Positions 45,203 to 59,000 are shown, numbered from the stretch's first letter. The stretch is 64,000 bases of DNA from Drechmeria coniospora (GCF_001625195.1 NC_054390.1:8343222-8407221), one strand, 5' to 3'. Notes: generated by a model not told the origin, from the letters alone. Made by a program: numbers and translations.

Positions 45203-46994
45203 CTGGGGGGGAAGGGGGGTCGCCGTATTTGGAACAAAAAAAAAACCAAAAAACAGGAGCGGACGTGTGCTGGCACCAGTCACTCGCCGGCATACATACT
45301 TGAGAGGCATGCCGATTTTTTTGCGTATCGTCGCACGGAACGCTGCTGTCATATGAAGGGGAGACGTGACGAGAAGAGGTTATCGCCATCTAGGTGAGGT
45401 GGGTGGTGTGTACTATATAAATGTACAGTATTATAGGAGTACTTGCGTGTTGGAGCAGTGACGAGTACTTAAGTACAGGTAACACAGAGCGGTGGGGAAG
45501 ATATTGACGGGTACAAGCGTCTACAGTACAAGTACTTGTGCCACTACGGAGTACTTGTACAGTACAGGTAATATGTATGTACATGTATTGCACCGTACCT
45601 AATTACTGTGCTGTACGGAGTAGTAAGAAATAGGATGACTCCGTACAGGCATTTACAGCAAGTACGTACTCCGTAGTGCATGCTACAATTGCGCCGTGCG
45701 CATGCGCATGCTCGGATTAATAGTACGTAGATGTATTCAACTATTAGTACCTATGCATACTGAGACGTACTCTTTTGCTACCACCAGTATTACTCCGTAC
45801 ATCAATGTTGAAATGCGCAGAGTGTCCGCACACCAGAGAAAAGTACATTTGTTCTAGTTGGCATCGGCAAAGGAGACAGCATAGTACTTAAGTACAGTAC
45901 AGTACTTATTAGCAGAGGCAAACGGGCCATACTTCTGAAAAAGGCAATATTGTGATACTCCGTGCGGACTACTGTACTTACACTTGCAGTACAGTGCATT
46001 ATGCATGCTCTGTGCTCCGTATTATAAGTAAGTACTAACAATTGCGTACCTACAGTAGTACTGAAGAGTATTAAAGTACGGCATAACGAGGACGTAGTTG
46101 TACCTGTACAGTACAAGTGAGTAAGTGCATGTACATGTGTTTGTATTTGTATATGTTCTTATGCATCTACAACTAATTGCCTACTGTGCTCCAAGCGGAA
46201 CGGTACTATTAGGTAGTCTGCAGTAACGGTACTTCTGGAGCAGGTACCCGAGGATTGGCTGGTGGACCCCTTGTGCCGCATGTGCTAAGCTACAGTGCAG
46301 TACTGTAAGTACTTACATATAGGCACTTAAGTACACTACAGCTAGTAGATCGCACACGGCAGATACCACATGTACTCTACTTACTAGGTACTAGTATACT
46401 CAAGTACTCCCTATGCACAGTATCCGTTGCCGTGCAGCTACCAAGATTGGCCGCATCGACACTGTGCAGGGTACCCTGAGGTGACGACAGGTGGATACCT
46501 AAGGCTGGCTTCGAAACATGTGTCCAAGTGGAGTAATTACAATGTACATACGGAGTACTGTATGGAGTACGGAGTACGTGTATCTTCGATTGTACCTGTT
46601 CGTTCTTGTTCTGTCATATCCACCAACCGAATCGAGAGCTCTCGTCACTTGATCATCCTCCATACACCATCAACGCCGGCTCTGCTCCATCCATCATCGA
46701 CACCTGTGCTTGAGCCTGTGCCCCTGTCATCGAACAGTTTCGACCTTCCGTCCCTTGGCAACCCCTGCCTCCATCTCCGTCCCTCCCATCCCCTTTTGCA
46801 CGTGTCTTCATCTGCATCTCGGCATCCGAAACCCCGACCCAGCCAGAAGCAACAAAGCACCTCGCGCAGGGATTCGTCCGTCGTTCACAGATCCCCCTTT
46901 TTTTGGCCACGACGACTTTGCCGAGGAATAGAGCTGCACACGCCCCGACCCGGCACTCTGCGTACACGGAACTGGTGACTGCGAGGCTTCCAAG
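45203..46994. repeat. Spacer with the densest GTAC/TACTCCGTA sequence; BUD6 promoter
   Basis: An A10 run lies at about 45237. From 45410 to 46590 the DNA is GTAC-rich, with TACTCCGTA or complement at 45545, 45614, 45667, 45791, 46549 and 46568. The final 350 bp are GC/CT-rich and precede BUD6. No gene recognised. Confidence 0.65.
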
Positions 46995-49900
46995 ATGCAG
47001 GCTACTTCGGGCTCACGGCGAGCCTACAGCCAACGCCCTTCCCCTGGGGCCGACCCTGGCCCGCCACCCAGTGTGCGAGCCAACTCGCCCGGCAGGGGCG
47101 TCCAGCCGCGTTCGTCCACGGCTTCGTCCAGATCAGCACCATCGGGCAGTTCGAGGCGTTCGAACCGCGAAGTGAGCGGCCCAGTCTGCTGCCCTTTTCG
47201 CCGGCATCCCATCGGCCTGGCGTCGAGCGATCGAGCTGCGGCGTCGGAACGAAGCCTGTTGCTGACCTTTTCCATGATGAATAGGGTACTCCCGCCGGAG
47301 GCAGCGGCAATGGTGGCGGTAGCGGTAGCGGTGGCGGCAACGCCAACCTGCCCTTGTCGCAGATCGAAAAGAGCGTCACCCACCTGCTTGTGGCGACGAA
47401 GCAACTTCTCGAGACCCTGACGCAATGGTCGCGCGGCCAGGCCACCGATTCCCAGGTATCCGACGTCTACGTCCGGCTAGGCTACGAGTTCAACATGGCC
47501 TGCCGAGCCTTCACCGCCATCAACGTCGACACCTCCGACCTCGGAAACGTACCCGACTCCCTGCGGCACATTCTCGAAGCCACGCTCAGTCAGGAAGCCA
47601 GTGCCGAGAGCCTCGAGAAATACTTGCCGAGGATACGAGACATCATCATCAATCTGCTGCACGGCCTCAAGCGGAAGCAGCAGCGGCTGCGGCAAAAGCA
47701 GCAAGGCAAGGACCGCGAGGGCACGCCCCTTCCGGAGAGGACGACGAGCGTGAGCACCGTGGGCAGCGGAACGAGCGGCCTCGCAAACTTGTTGGAGGAG
47801 GGGCTGGAGAATGGATACCGCCCCGAACCTCCGCGCAACGAGATGCCGCAGCAAGGCCGGCTGAGCGCGTCGCCCAGCCGCCGTTTGACCCCGCAAAGGG
47901 AGCCGTCGCGGGGCGCCGCCGCACCGGAGCAGCAGCCTTCGCCGTCGAGCGTCGCGGTCCAAGGCCCGCCGGTGCTGCCGCCACTGCCTGCCCAAAGCTC
48001 GGCCATGCCCTCTGCCGGATCGACGGGCGACTTGAACATCGATGCTTTCCCTCCCACGCCCCCTCCACCATCAGAAAAGCAGTCGAGCGCCTTTGCGGCG
48101 CTGCAAAAGGGGGGCGACCTGGAGAGGCGAGCTTCGCGCCGATACTCTCAGTACCAGATATCGAAACATCTTGGGGGTGCTTCCAGTGCTGTGCCCATGC
48201 TGCCGCCACAAAACACGCCAATACCAAACAGAGGCCGGAAGGAGGCTCGCGAATCCTTGCGTGCCGTTCAATCTCGAGGGCCCATCCCCCAACCTCGAGG
48301 CGCGCCGAGCCAAACGAAGACTACCGTATTTGAAGCACCTCCTGCAAAGATCCACAGCCGCTTGTCGGAAGAACTACCATTGGAATCGCCCATACTGCCG
48401 CAGAACGCGAACCAAGGCTCGACCCCCCAGCGGCCCGATGAAACGTACGCGCCAAGCGCTACCGTCAAGGGCCCTCTCGAGGATCCGGCCTCCTTCACTC
48501 TGGAGCCCGAGGCCAATGGCAAGGTAACGGTGCCCAAGAGCATGGAACCTGTCAAGGAGGACGAAACCGAGGCCTCGTCGAAAAAGTCGCACTCGAGGGC
48601 GGGCGAGTCTTTCTTTCAGGTCTCTCCACCAGGAACCCCGAGCAAGGACCTCACCCTGTTTCTCCAGTACAAGTCCAAGGTCAAGAAGATTATCCTACCC
48701 GAGGGGCGGGAGGAGCTGACCATCGGCCGCATCCAGCTGGCCTTTATCGAAAAGTTTTCATGGAACATTCAACAAAACGGTGCCGATCTACCGGAGATTT
48801 ACATCCAGGATCCCCTGTCCGGTGTGCGCCACGAACTTGAGGACCTCTCCGACGTCAAGGATCGGACCGTCCTCGTCCTCAACGTGGAGCCGTTGGATGA
48901 GGTCAAGCGGCACATCGACGACGGTTTGCTGGCTCTCACCAACATCGTACGCGAAGTCAAGCAGCACGTGGATGACCAAGGCACGGCTTTGCAGCAAGTC
49001 TCCGACAGGCAGCACCAGACTGCGAATGATTTGGCTCGGCTGGCCACGGCCTCGCCGCCCGTCCCCTCATCTACCGAAGGCGTGAGGGCCGTTCCTGGTC
49101 CGGGTCGGAAGCTTAGTGCCGGTCAGCTCGGAGAGGTGCAGCGGCTGCGACGCGACCTCGCAGTCCTGCGCCAAACCTACTCTGGTTTCCAGTCCGAGAT
49201 ACAGAACTCCATGTCGAGCATCCGCAACAAGGCGGCCAACGTCAAGGCCGCCGCCATCAAGGCCGCCGTTCCCGATATCGAAGGCGATGCCGGCTATTCC
49301 TACGTCACGAACGGACGCAAGCAGCTCAACAGCGACTCCGACTCGCTCGTGGCCAAAGTCGATGACCTCCAAGACCTTGTGGAAGATCTGCGCAAGGATG
49401 TTGTGCATCGCGGCGTGCGACCACTGCCGCGACAGCTCGAGAGCGTCACGAAGGACATTGTTGGCTTGTCCAAGGAGCTCAAGAGGATGGAGGATTACCT
49501 GCTCCAAGAAAAGCCCATCTGGACCAAGATCTGGGAGAAGGAGCTTGAGGACGTGTGCCAAGGGCGAGATGAGCTTCGTCTTATGGAAGATCTGTTGGTC
49601 GATCTCCGTGATGATTTGGAAAAGGCCGGCGAGACGTTTACCCTCGTCGAGCAGGCTACCAAGGAGCAGATGAAGGATTCTGGCACGGGCGCAAGCGCAG
49701 GGACGGCGCGCCAATTTTCCAAGGGCCTAAACAACCTCGGCAACAGCCTCGACCAGACGGCCGCCAAAGAGGATGTTCTGAGCGAGGTCAGAGCCCTGCT
49801 GCCCAATCACGAGGATCGGCTGGAAGCGCTCGAGCGCGCAGAGAAGCTTCGGCAGAAGGAGCTGGAGGGACGGAGAGGCAACGCTCTGCAGCGCGAGATT

Positions 49901-50170
49901 GCCAGTTTTGTCGATGAGGGCAAGCTGAAGAAATCTGGCGGATTTGAGGAGGTCGAGCGGGCTCGAAAGGCCAAGGACGACAGAATCCGTCGCGAGGTCT
50001 GGGAGCGCCAGAATGGCATGATCCCCGACGACCCCGTCGGCGAAGATGTGCAGTCAGAGAGCGGCGCGGCGGCAGAAGAAGAAGAAGAAGAGGACGAAGC
50101 GGTGGAGGCGGACCCATCTGGGTCTGGATCTGGGTCCGGCAAAGCCTCGCCCAAGCCTGAAGAGGACTGA
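46995..50170 (+). CDS. BUD6: Actin-interacting polarity factor Bud6/Aip3
   Basis: Polarisome component that binds G-actin and assists formins at hyphal tips and septa. Two exons, 46995-47171 and 47285-50170, give 1020 residues. A Ser/Arg-rich start is followed by a Gly-rich linker. The N-terminal domain begins near residue 84 (SQIEKSVTHLLVATKQLLET) and continues with RLGYEFNMACRAFTAINV. A long disordered Pro/Ser region follows. The conserved C-terminal region starts near FLQYKSKVKKIILPEGREEL, with RIQLAFIEKFSW, then coiled coils to about 970. It ends in an acidic EEEEEEDEAVEADPSGSGS tail. Length is normal for filamentous fungi. The first intron is phase 0 and 113 nt. The gene is tail-to-tail with ELP1. 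Confidence 0.93.
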
Positions 50171-50630
50171 CCTGTCAATCCAGAAGCAGAAATCTGTATT
50201 CGGCCAGGCGTGTATCACTGTTCTTTCGATGCGAGCGCGGGATTGGCTTTCGGACCAGGCCATGTAAGGGTAGCAGCAGGGGTTGACTTGTGAGTAGCAA
50301 TGGTTAGCATGGCGCGTAGTAAAACTTGGTTCGATTTCCTGCATCGCCCAGAACTCCAGACGCAGTGCACGAAGCAGTAGATGTACGCGTGTACGTCGTG
50401 AAAGGTCATGAAGGAGTTCAGCGCTTATGCCAGTGTCCAATTCATGGAAGGATTGAGTCCCAGGCTGCAAGAGTACGAGGAGGCGGCGAGTGGGATATCA
50501 AAAATTGAAACAGTATTACATTACAAGGATAAATTAACAGATCAAGGGTATACATCTTTTATGGCATAAAGTGTGCATGCTGCTCCATATGCAAGGCCGT
50601 CAACCGTTGCCCATGCCAAGTTCTTTGCCA
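50171..50630. other. Convergent 3' spacer of BUD6 and ELP1
   Basis: 460 bp between two stop codons of convergent genes. AT-rich at 50500-50570, as expected of 3' ends. No gene or motif of the TACTCCGTA type is seen. Confidence 0.5.
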
Positions 50631-53600
50631 TCAACCAAGCAGGGTGAGCTTGGCCATGCCCGCAATGATGGGCGGCTCCAACCTCTTGCTACGTCCCACC
50701 ATCCAGTCCTGCAGAACAGCATCGCCGCCCGTTGCCTTCCACATGCCGCTGCCCTCCGCACCGCCAGCCGGCTCGTCGTCATTCTGTTCCGCCACAGACC
50801 CAGGGGCTGCAAACACCTCGGCGACGGCTCGCTCACACGAAGCGACCACGTCCACCATGAGCGCCTCGGCCGCACGTGCTCTTTCTGCCATGCCGCGGCG
50901 CACGAGCGCAAAGACGAGGCGCTCGACCTCGACTTTTGTCGCGCCGACGCGCTCGATGAGGCGCCGCACGCTGTTGACGAGGTACTCTTCCTCGTAGACG
51001 GTGCCTTTACGGCCCCGCGCACGCTTCTTTTCCTCGCGGCGGCGGTTCTTGCTCGTCGCTCGGCTCACGCCCGTGCCGACGGTGCCTACGCTGCCGGCCC
51101 CCTTGCCGGTGTAGCGGGTGAAGAGGCTGGCGCTGGTGCTGATACGCGAGCTGGCCGCAACAGAGACGTCGTCGGGGATGTCGCCGCCGCCGGCACGTTC
51201 GCCCTCGTAGAATGCCAGGGGATCCTCGGCGGCCTTGCACCGCAGGTCGGCGATGCGAGGCAGCTGCGCAAGGAGTTGGGCTTTGCAGTCGGCGAGGAAC
51301 TCGGCCGTGCTGCTAAAGGCTTCGCCAAGGCCAACGTCGACAGCCGTCTCGAGGAGGTCAGGGCGCGACCGCTGGACGACGAGACGAATCGCTTCTGCGA
51401 ATTGGTACCCCTTGCAGAGACACTTGACCGCCATTTCGATGGTGGAGAGATGATCGAGGTGGATGGTGGCCGCGGCGCCGTAGTCTTTTGCTTCCCACAG
51501 GGCGTCGGCAAGACTCGTGGCCAAATCAGCCATGGCATCGGCCGAGAGAGGGGGGGACTGCTGCTGCGCGGTGTAGAGACACTCCTGCCAGCAGGTTGCA
51601 CCGGCGGCGCGGTAGCAGTTGGTTGCCTTTGTGTAATGCTGGAGAGATTCGTACGCGAGCCCAGCCTCGCGGAAGTTAGACAAGGACTCGAGGTAGACGG
51701 CGTAATGGCCTGTGAGTGTGTTGAGGTGCGGCAGGTCGTAGCGGTACAGCTTGATAGCATCCTGATAGAGTGCGTGCTTGGTGGTGTAGTCGCAAAGCTC
51801 GTCAAATGCACCCAGAGCTTGGAGATGGACCAGAGCCTTGGTCCGTCGTGCGAGGTGGTCGTCAATCTCGAACTTGCGCCTCAGAAGTTCGAGGATGTGA
51901 AGGTTCTGGATGAAGGGCAAATACTCTCGCGGATCTCGCTGAGATTGCTGGGCGACGAGGAGTGCCAGATCGAGGTTGTAGAGGCCGAGGGCGTGCTCAT
52001 ACACGCGATTCACGTCGACGAGGAAGCAGATATGCTCGACTGCCCTCTCCGCGAGCTTCTCATCGTCCTGCATGAGTTCGGAAACGAGAAGAAGGCCATC
52101 GTCCAGCGCAGGCGGCACTTTGCAGACGTGGGCAGTGATGATGTTCTGGAGATGGGTGGCCTTGCGGGATTGCAGTCCACCGAGCAGTGCATCGCAGACA
52201 ATGTTGGGCTTGGGTGTTGACGGTGTTCCCGGCGCGCCCAGGTTGGAGGTGTGCGGTGTCGGCGTCTGTCTGGTGTCCCGATAGGTGGTTTGCGTGACGT
52301 CCTCGTCCCTGTTCACCATCAGCCTCGGACACGCAAGATCAGGGCAGCAAAGCATCGCAAGGCTAGAAGACGGGGGCATACCTGAGGGACGAGAGGAAGA
52401 GATCAATGTAGGCCACTTCGGACAACTGATCCAAGAACAGGCCAACATTGGACAGAAATTGGCTCGGCTGATGGTCGTACAAGATATTCATGTCAACTCG
52501 CTGCGTACGGCAATAGGAAAATGCTCGTTTGTAGTTCTTCTCGTCGATGAGACTACGGATACCGGCAACGACCATTGCTCGCGGGAAGATGGTCTCGACG
52601 TTTCCTCTCGGCATCTGCAAGACGATGCTCATGTTGGTTGGGATGGCAGCGACGAGGCGAGAACCTCGCTCGACACGACGGCAGCGCTCGTCATTTTCGG
52701 GATCGTCTGCCGGAACTTCCAAGGCTGCACACAGGCTTGTCAGGGCGAGGACGAGAAGATGGGCCAGATGGGTACATACCGTCGACGTTGGGCGTCAAGT
52801 GTACGTACTTGACTAGGTGGTTGCTCGTCGTGAATATCAGATGATTCGATGTGACAACAAACGATGTGCAATTCTTGGCCAGAAGCCTCGAGTTGCCATA
52901 GATGTGTCCGTTTCTCGAAAGACCAAAGCAGGTGAGGACGCCCTCCGGCTTGCTGATCTCAAACCAAGGCAAATGGGTGGGGAACCGGACAGAGGCGAGC
53001 TCCGTGGCCGATGACGACAGGACATGGATGTTTCCCGACAAGTCCTGGCCGTAGCCCTCGATGATCTGCTCGTCCTCGTATGTCGACATGACGGCTAGGG
53101 GCGGAGCGGCTTCAACGATGCTCATGCGGCTCGCTCGCTCGTCGACATCCCAGTGCACGTCGCCAACAGCGTCCTGGTGAGTGATGATTCGGAAGTGTCC
53201 GTCGCAGGGGCAGCATATCCGCAGCGGAACCAACTTCTCGGACGCGGCAGAGGACGGAAATGGGATGGTGCATCTCAGCTGAGGCTTGATCGATCGGCCA
53301 TTCTTCAGAGGCATATCATACATGTCAACGCCCCGTTGATGCAAAACGGCCACGGAAGTGTTTTGGCGCCCAAAGGCCACGTCCACCGCCGCCGTGTCGG
53401 CGGCAGTCATGTCAAACAATGACATGGGAGGGGGTATGTTTGCCGTCCGGAAGGGGGTGACCTTGACCGTCTCGCCGTCGATGACGGCGACGGCACCGTT
53501 GTCGTTGGGAGGTTGGCAGGAGCCTCGGGCGGTGTGAAAGACAAGCTCGGCCAAGATGGTTCTGTCCGACGAGGAAGCGGCAAGCCGTAGAGCCCTTTCG

Positions 53601-54722
53601 GGATGCCAGGCGAGATGGGAGAAGGGGGCATGAAGGGGAATCTCCTGCTTCAGGTACCAGTGATAGTTGCCCATGGTCCAGAGCTGAACGGCGTCTTGCA
53701 GGGTGACGGCGAGGACGGTGGAGTCCACGTTCCAGTCGAGCCGAATGCCGTGTTGCGACACGACGTCGGCCACCCGGGGGGAGCGCAGGGTGAATTGGCC
53801 GTGGCGGAGACCGTTCCTCTCGAAGAAGACGACGTCGACCCGATCCGGCCGTCGTTGGATGGCGGCCATTAGATTGCCGGAGGGTCGCCAGCTGAGGGAG
53901 GCCTCGAGCCCATCGACAGGCTCGCTGGCGCTGTCGAGCTCGCCCTCGCGAGAGTAGACGCGGATGAGGCGCCTGCTGGGCTCCTGGAGCGAGTTGATGG
54001 CGACGTAGGCACCGTCTCCGCGCCAGCTGATGGACACGGCACCGTCTTCGTACGGGCTCGCGACACCTTGGTCGACCTTTTCGGGTATGGTTGGATCCCG
54101 CATCGCCTTGGCGCCGCGGCCTTGGAACTGGGTCTCCTTCTTGCCCCAGCCGACGGAGACGTGCTTGGACGAGGCGAGATCATCTGCCGTCATGGGGACC
54201 TCGACGACGGGGTCGAAGGTGCTACCCATGAAGACGACGTTGTTTTGCTTGGTGACGAGCACCAGCAGCTCCTCGTCGGGGGACCATCGTGCGGCCGAGA
54301 TGCCGGCGTCGATGGATCCCATGATCTCGATGTGGGGGTCGGCGTGGGCGTGGTCCCCTTCCTCGACGGTGACGATGTCTCCGCCCTCGAAGACGACGCA
54401 CGTCGTGCCGGGGCCGGTCAGATAGTGGACGTCGACGACGGCATCGACGGCGAGGTCAGGGTTCGGGCTGGGCGCATCCCAACTGGCGACGACGGTGTGG
54501 GAGCTGAGACGGTCAGCGGGCGACTCGGCAGGGCACCGAAGACGGTCGATGGTGTCGGACGTACATTGGCCCCTTTTCCGACACCCTCACGAGATCAACA
54601 TTCGAGCTACGCTCCGTCGGACCGACGGTGCAGAGCAGCTCATCCTTTTCGGGATCCCAGCAGGCCGAGGTGATGTCCGGATGAGTCCAGCGGGCGAAGC
54701 GCACGCTGCGGAGGTTACGCAT
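50631..54722 (-). CDS. ELP1: Elongator complex scaffold subunit Elp1
   Basis: Scaffold of Elongator, which makes the cm5/mcm5 side chain on wobble uridines of tRNAs. Four exons on the minus strand: 54565-54722, 52780-54503, 52382-52724 and 50631-52308, giving 1300 residues, the usual length. The N-terminus MRNLRSVRFARW and the following beta-propeller repeats are clear (ISAARWSPDEELLVLVTKQN, VSISWRGDGAYVAINS). The helical repeat part includes RAFSYCRTQRVDMNILYDHQ, FLSSLRDEDVTQTTYR and EYLPFIQNLHILELLRRKFE. A basic tRNA-binding stretch (SKNRRREEKKRARGRKG) lies at about 1161-1177, followed by YEEEYLVNSVRRL. Introns of 61, 55 and 73 nt all rejoin conserved sequence. The gene is tail-to-tail with BUD6. 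Confidence 0.96.
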
Positions 54723-55289
54723 GGTGGTGGCAAGTGGCCGCCGCTCAACACACCGCAGAAGTTTGGTGCATGGGAGCTCGAACTCGACGCCAGATCCTGT
54801 AGAATATTTGTACCCGTCGTCGGTCTGTCGTTGGTATGTCCGCAGCCAAGTGCAGCTCGTGCAATTCGGATAGACGAGATTCTGCGGTGACGTGCACGAA
54901 AATTGACGTCGGGATGGACAATTTCTCGAGCAAGGTCCCCGGTACAGTGTACATGTTATCTTATCAGTGCACCTAGTGTTGGTCTGGGCGTGCCGGCTCT
55001 AGCCTTAACACTGACGCCCCGAGGCAGAAGTACACGGTACTTGTGCTCGCACCATCCGTACGGAGTATTCCGTACAGTAATAATAATTACTGCACGAGCA
55101 AATACTTACCTGCACATGCAATAACTGTACTTGGTTGTATTACGGAGTACTCCGTATTTGTATTAATACCGATGACCTGAATTTGCAAAAACACCAGCAT
55201 CATACTGGGACCGTACGAGTGAATATTACTAGAGGCAGACAGGATCGAGAGCTCCTTGCCGTTTCACCCACGCGTGCTTCTTCCGAAAG
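54723..55289. other. ELP1 promoter and motif-bearing spacer
   Basis: No gene recognised. TACGGAGTA at 55059 and a perfect 16-bp palindrome TACGGAGTACTCCGTA at 55141-55156 lie in a GTAC-rich patch at 54940-55150. Confidence 0.5.
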
Positions 55290-55439
55290 TGTCAATTGGC
55301 CATTGGGAATCGGCACGGAAGCAACGAGTAAGGAGATGGTGATGGAGCATATGTGGCAGGAAGCGGCCAAAGGCGAGCCGTCAACGCATCACCCGGTATC
55401 GCCAACCTAGCAAAGCGTCCGAGCCTTGCAGGCGCGCTA

Positions 55440-56000
55440 CCATGAAGCCCGGAACGGTTCGGAGCCGAGGCTCGTCTACGAGTACCCATGCCCTGCGAAG
55501 CAGCAACGACGGAGATGGCCATGACTGCAGGAGGCGACGGCGACTGGTCGACGCTGTCGAGGGAACCGACAAACGAGATGATTCTCAACACTGGCATCTC
55601 CGCCGAGGGCAACGACACCAAAGGCGCAGCAGCGGCACGGCTCGGCGCCTTGGTGGACCAGACGACCGACGCATGTTCCCAACGATGTGATTCTCCTCGG
55701 CATCATCATCGACACGTGCGACAAAGTGCAGGCGCCGGCGATCAGACGGTTTATGGCATGGATGCCCGGTGACGGTCCGCAGCACCCCTTCCACCAGGGA
55801 CACGATGTGTAGTTGTATGCGGCAGTCTGGCCTCGATTCCACGGCCCATCGTCACGACTGCATCCATCCGGCCGGCCGACGAACCAACCAGACGTGGCTC
55901 TCGCTGAGCGACTGCAGATACGACTGGATGACGCAGATGATACATGCCGCGAGGCTGGGTGGCAGACGCTGGTGGGACCAGACCCGGTGCCATCGGCGAG
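55440..56000 (+). pseudogene. Decayed SGNH/GDSL-type hydrolase
   Basis: Protein-like sequence of a fungal GDSL esterase/lipase is scattered over three frames on the plus strand. In frame one (from ATG 55488): NEMILNTGISAEGNDTKGAA then ARLGALVDQTTDA, as in the central GxND block and the helix after it. In frame two (from about 55672): VPNDVILLGIIIDTCDKVQA, ending at TAG 55810. In frame three: HRHDCIHPAG at about 55850-55876, with the catalytic Asp-x-x-His of block V (DCIHP), then YDWMTQMIHAA. Upstream, KPGTVRSRGSS and SSNDGDGHD resemble the block II region; a clear GDS nucleophile block was not found. No set of introns rejoins these parts. A dead gene is the best reading. The family normally encodes secreted or intracellular esterases. 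Confidence 0.65.
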
Positions 56001-59000
56001 TGACGAAGCCGCGACCCTCCGCCAGGCCATGGCCAGGTGCTGGGGTTTTTACGATGAGCGGATTCACGAGCTCGGCACCATACCGACGCCTTGTCGTGTG
56101 TACTTGCACCCGCCTACCAGTTGAATTTCTTCTCTCCGTCGGCCCACGGATCAATGTTTTCTTTTTGCCTACTCCGTGTAGAACTTGAAACTCGTTTGGG
56201 CTGGCACTCGGGGTTGGGCATGACATGACGGTGCATGCTTGCTTTTTTTTCCTCCTCACCAACAGGAGCTTCGTCGCCATTCATGTGCTTTCGTTACCAA
56301 TGGAAATGTAGCCTTCTCGAGCATCGCCATGGTCGGACTGATGCTGGATGGGGGATCGTCCGTTGCCTCGACAGACAAAGGGGAAAGATTCGAACAAGTA
56401 AGATGTACGTGTACGCTCCAACGCTGTCATCGGGGTCGGCAGTGCCGCTGGTGAGGAGAGCAAAGATATCGTCGCACGCCGTCGTCGCCTGCTTCTTGGG
56501 GTCCGCACTCAGTTCGTCGTCTCGGAAGGGTACGGGTCAGCCCTGTGCTCAAACTCTGCATCCCGTACGACGTGGCTGGCTCTGCTGCCGACTCGTCGAC
56601 GGCGATCGCGTCAACGACGCCATGTTGAGGAAATGTTGCACTGGTGTTGGAGACGGTGGAGCGACGAAGCAGTCGAGCCGGATGGCCTCGGCTTACGAGC
56701 CCATGGTCGTATTTGGTTTCGTGCAAGTACGGAGCACGGAGGAAAAATTCCATGGCTGATGTACGGAGTAGAGAAAAGTAGGTAGGTGAAGTAAGCAGTA
56801 TTACTAGGTACGCATACAGGTCGTACGGGCGCAGTTAAAGGGACGTGTTGGTTGGTGTTGCAGATCTACAAAAAAGTACGCCATGGAGTGCCCGCGTGCA
56901 GTATTACTAATTAAGTATTACTAATTAGTACAGGCAAGTAAGTACAGCTACACCTTGCAGCTACACCTACGACACAGAATGGTTCCAAGTCGAGCACATT
57001 CACCATGTTTTATGGTCAAGGACATGGCCAAGGACGAAAGGAAAAAAGCAAACAGAAAGTATTATTAGCACTCCGTACTCCGTACTTGCATGTTCTTGTA
57101 TTACTCCGTAGACCAGCCACCACTGCTCACGGAGCCAGAGTACTGCAAGTAAAGTTGCCCTTGGACGCATGCAAGGGCATGTTCATGTACATGCACAGGT
57201 AATAATACTTAGACGTACAAATTTACAGTACTTGTGTACTAGGTACTAGGTAAGTACTAGGTATGTACCTGTATTCGCAGCTGTTGAAGCACTACAGTAG
57301 GTACCTACTAGGTTCTTACGTACAGCACACACACGTGCAGATGCACGTACTTGGGCCTACAAGATGCGTGCCGTGTCAGGGTGGATCGCACGGCCAGAGC
57401 CGGAACGGCTGCTGTCGTGCCCAACTCCGCGGCCCGTCCGCGAGTCAACGAGGCGGCGAAATGCGTTTGACCTTTGGTCGCTGGATGATGCAGAGACGCG
57501 GCAGTCGGTCGAGCCAGGCTGCTTGCAGACAGTTCACCACCAACCGCCACCGGGGTGACGCGGGATGCAACGGCAAGCCGGCTAAAAATTTGCGCAGTAG
57601 CAGTAATAATACGCAGCGCGTGCAACAGCAGGTGTCCGTGTACTTGGTTGTGCAAGTACAGTACTTGCATGTAAGTACGTAGTAAGTACGGAGTAGTATA
57701 CAACTACCTACCTACTAGTGTACAGTACTTTGTGCACTGTAGCCTGTAGGTGCCCTGTAGGCGTGCATGTACGGTGGTCGCGCATGGAGGTGTAGGGGTA
57801 CCATGCTTGCAGCTGCGGCCTCTGCACGCGGACACCGTACATGTACTTACTTGCAACTACACCGCCCATCTCTCCTCGTCGCCGTTGGGCACTGCTGTGT
57901 GGTGGCGGCTGGGCGGCTGGGCGATTGGGCGCCGGGACGTTTCAGCGCCGGCGCGCTGGTCTCCCACTGTAGCGACCTTCTGAGCGATGGTTCGTTCGTT
58001 GCGTGGGGCGCCGCACCTCAGACGACTGTCATTCGCCGTCGAACCATTCGACCTCGCCATCCGTGGCATCATCCTGCTGTCCGTTCCTCCGTACCGGTAC
58101 ATACTTGCGTTGACCTGGTTGAGATCCATGACCACCGCTGCTGTCGATTTTGCTGCATTTTCTGCGCCATCGTCGTCGGCATCGCCTGATTCCAATCTCA
58201 CCATTGTCGTCGCGATGCCCGATGAGACCGAGGGGCAGAATTTCCATTGCTCGTCGTCGTCCCGTCTTTGCCGTCCTGGCCATGGTGGATCGACGGAGCC
58301 CTGGAGCCCTGGAAGCCTCTAGCCCAGGACCCTGGTCAGCCTCGGCCTAAGCCTCCGGCAAGTACAGGCGCATGTACACAGTGCATATCCGTTCTCTCGA
58401 CGCTTTTCGCCCCTCTCGTCCGTCCCCGCCACACAAGGATGGCCTGGTAATACTCTCGCACGCAAATAGGCGTGCCGTGTACATGTGCGTGGGCTATCCG
58501 GCGTCGGGCCTGTACAGTGCCCAAAGTGGCTGCAGGTCCATCCTTGTTGGTAATGGCGTGCAAGTACTTGCGGTACATGCAATAATTAGTCTTCCGTACT
58601 CTACTTTCATGTATACTTACCTGTACATGTACATGGACTCGTGCCACCTGCAGAATGCTCGCTTCCCTGCCTTCATTCCATGGACGAGTAAGACTTCCTT
58701 TCCGCAGTCCGACTCTACACATACATCCACCTATACACCTACGAGTATACCTACGATTGCTGTCGAGCCCGGCGCAGCGCCCTGTGCCGGTGATGTATCT
58801 GTATTTATAACCAGCCGCCCTGACCATCAACATCCATCCCCGGACCCCCCTCTCCTCTCCGCCCTCTGGCTCTCTCCAACGCCGTCGCCGCCGCCGGCCT
58901 CCAGCCTCTTGCTATCTCGACTCCTCTACCTGCCTCGCTACCGTTCGTCGTAGGCTCGCGACCGCCGTCCCTCTCATCGGCCTCGACGCAGCATCGCCAG

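Noticed and set aside
57987..58322. 111-codon plus-strand ORF
   Set aside because: No domain or homologue recognised; overlapping frames on both strands are similarly open.
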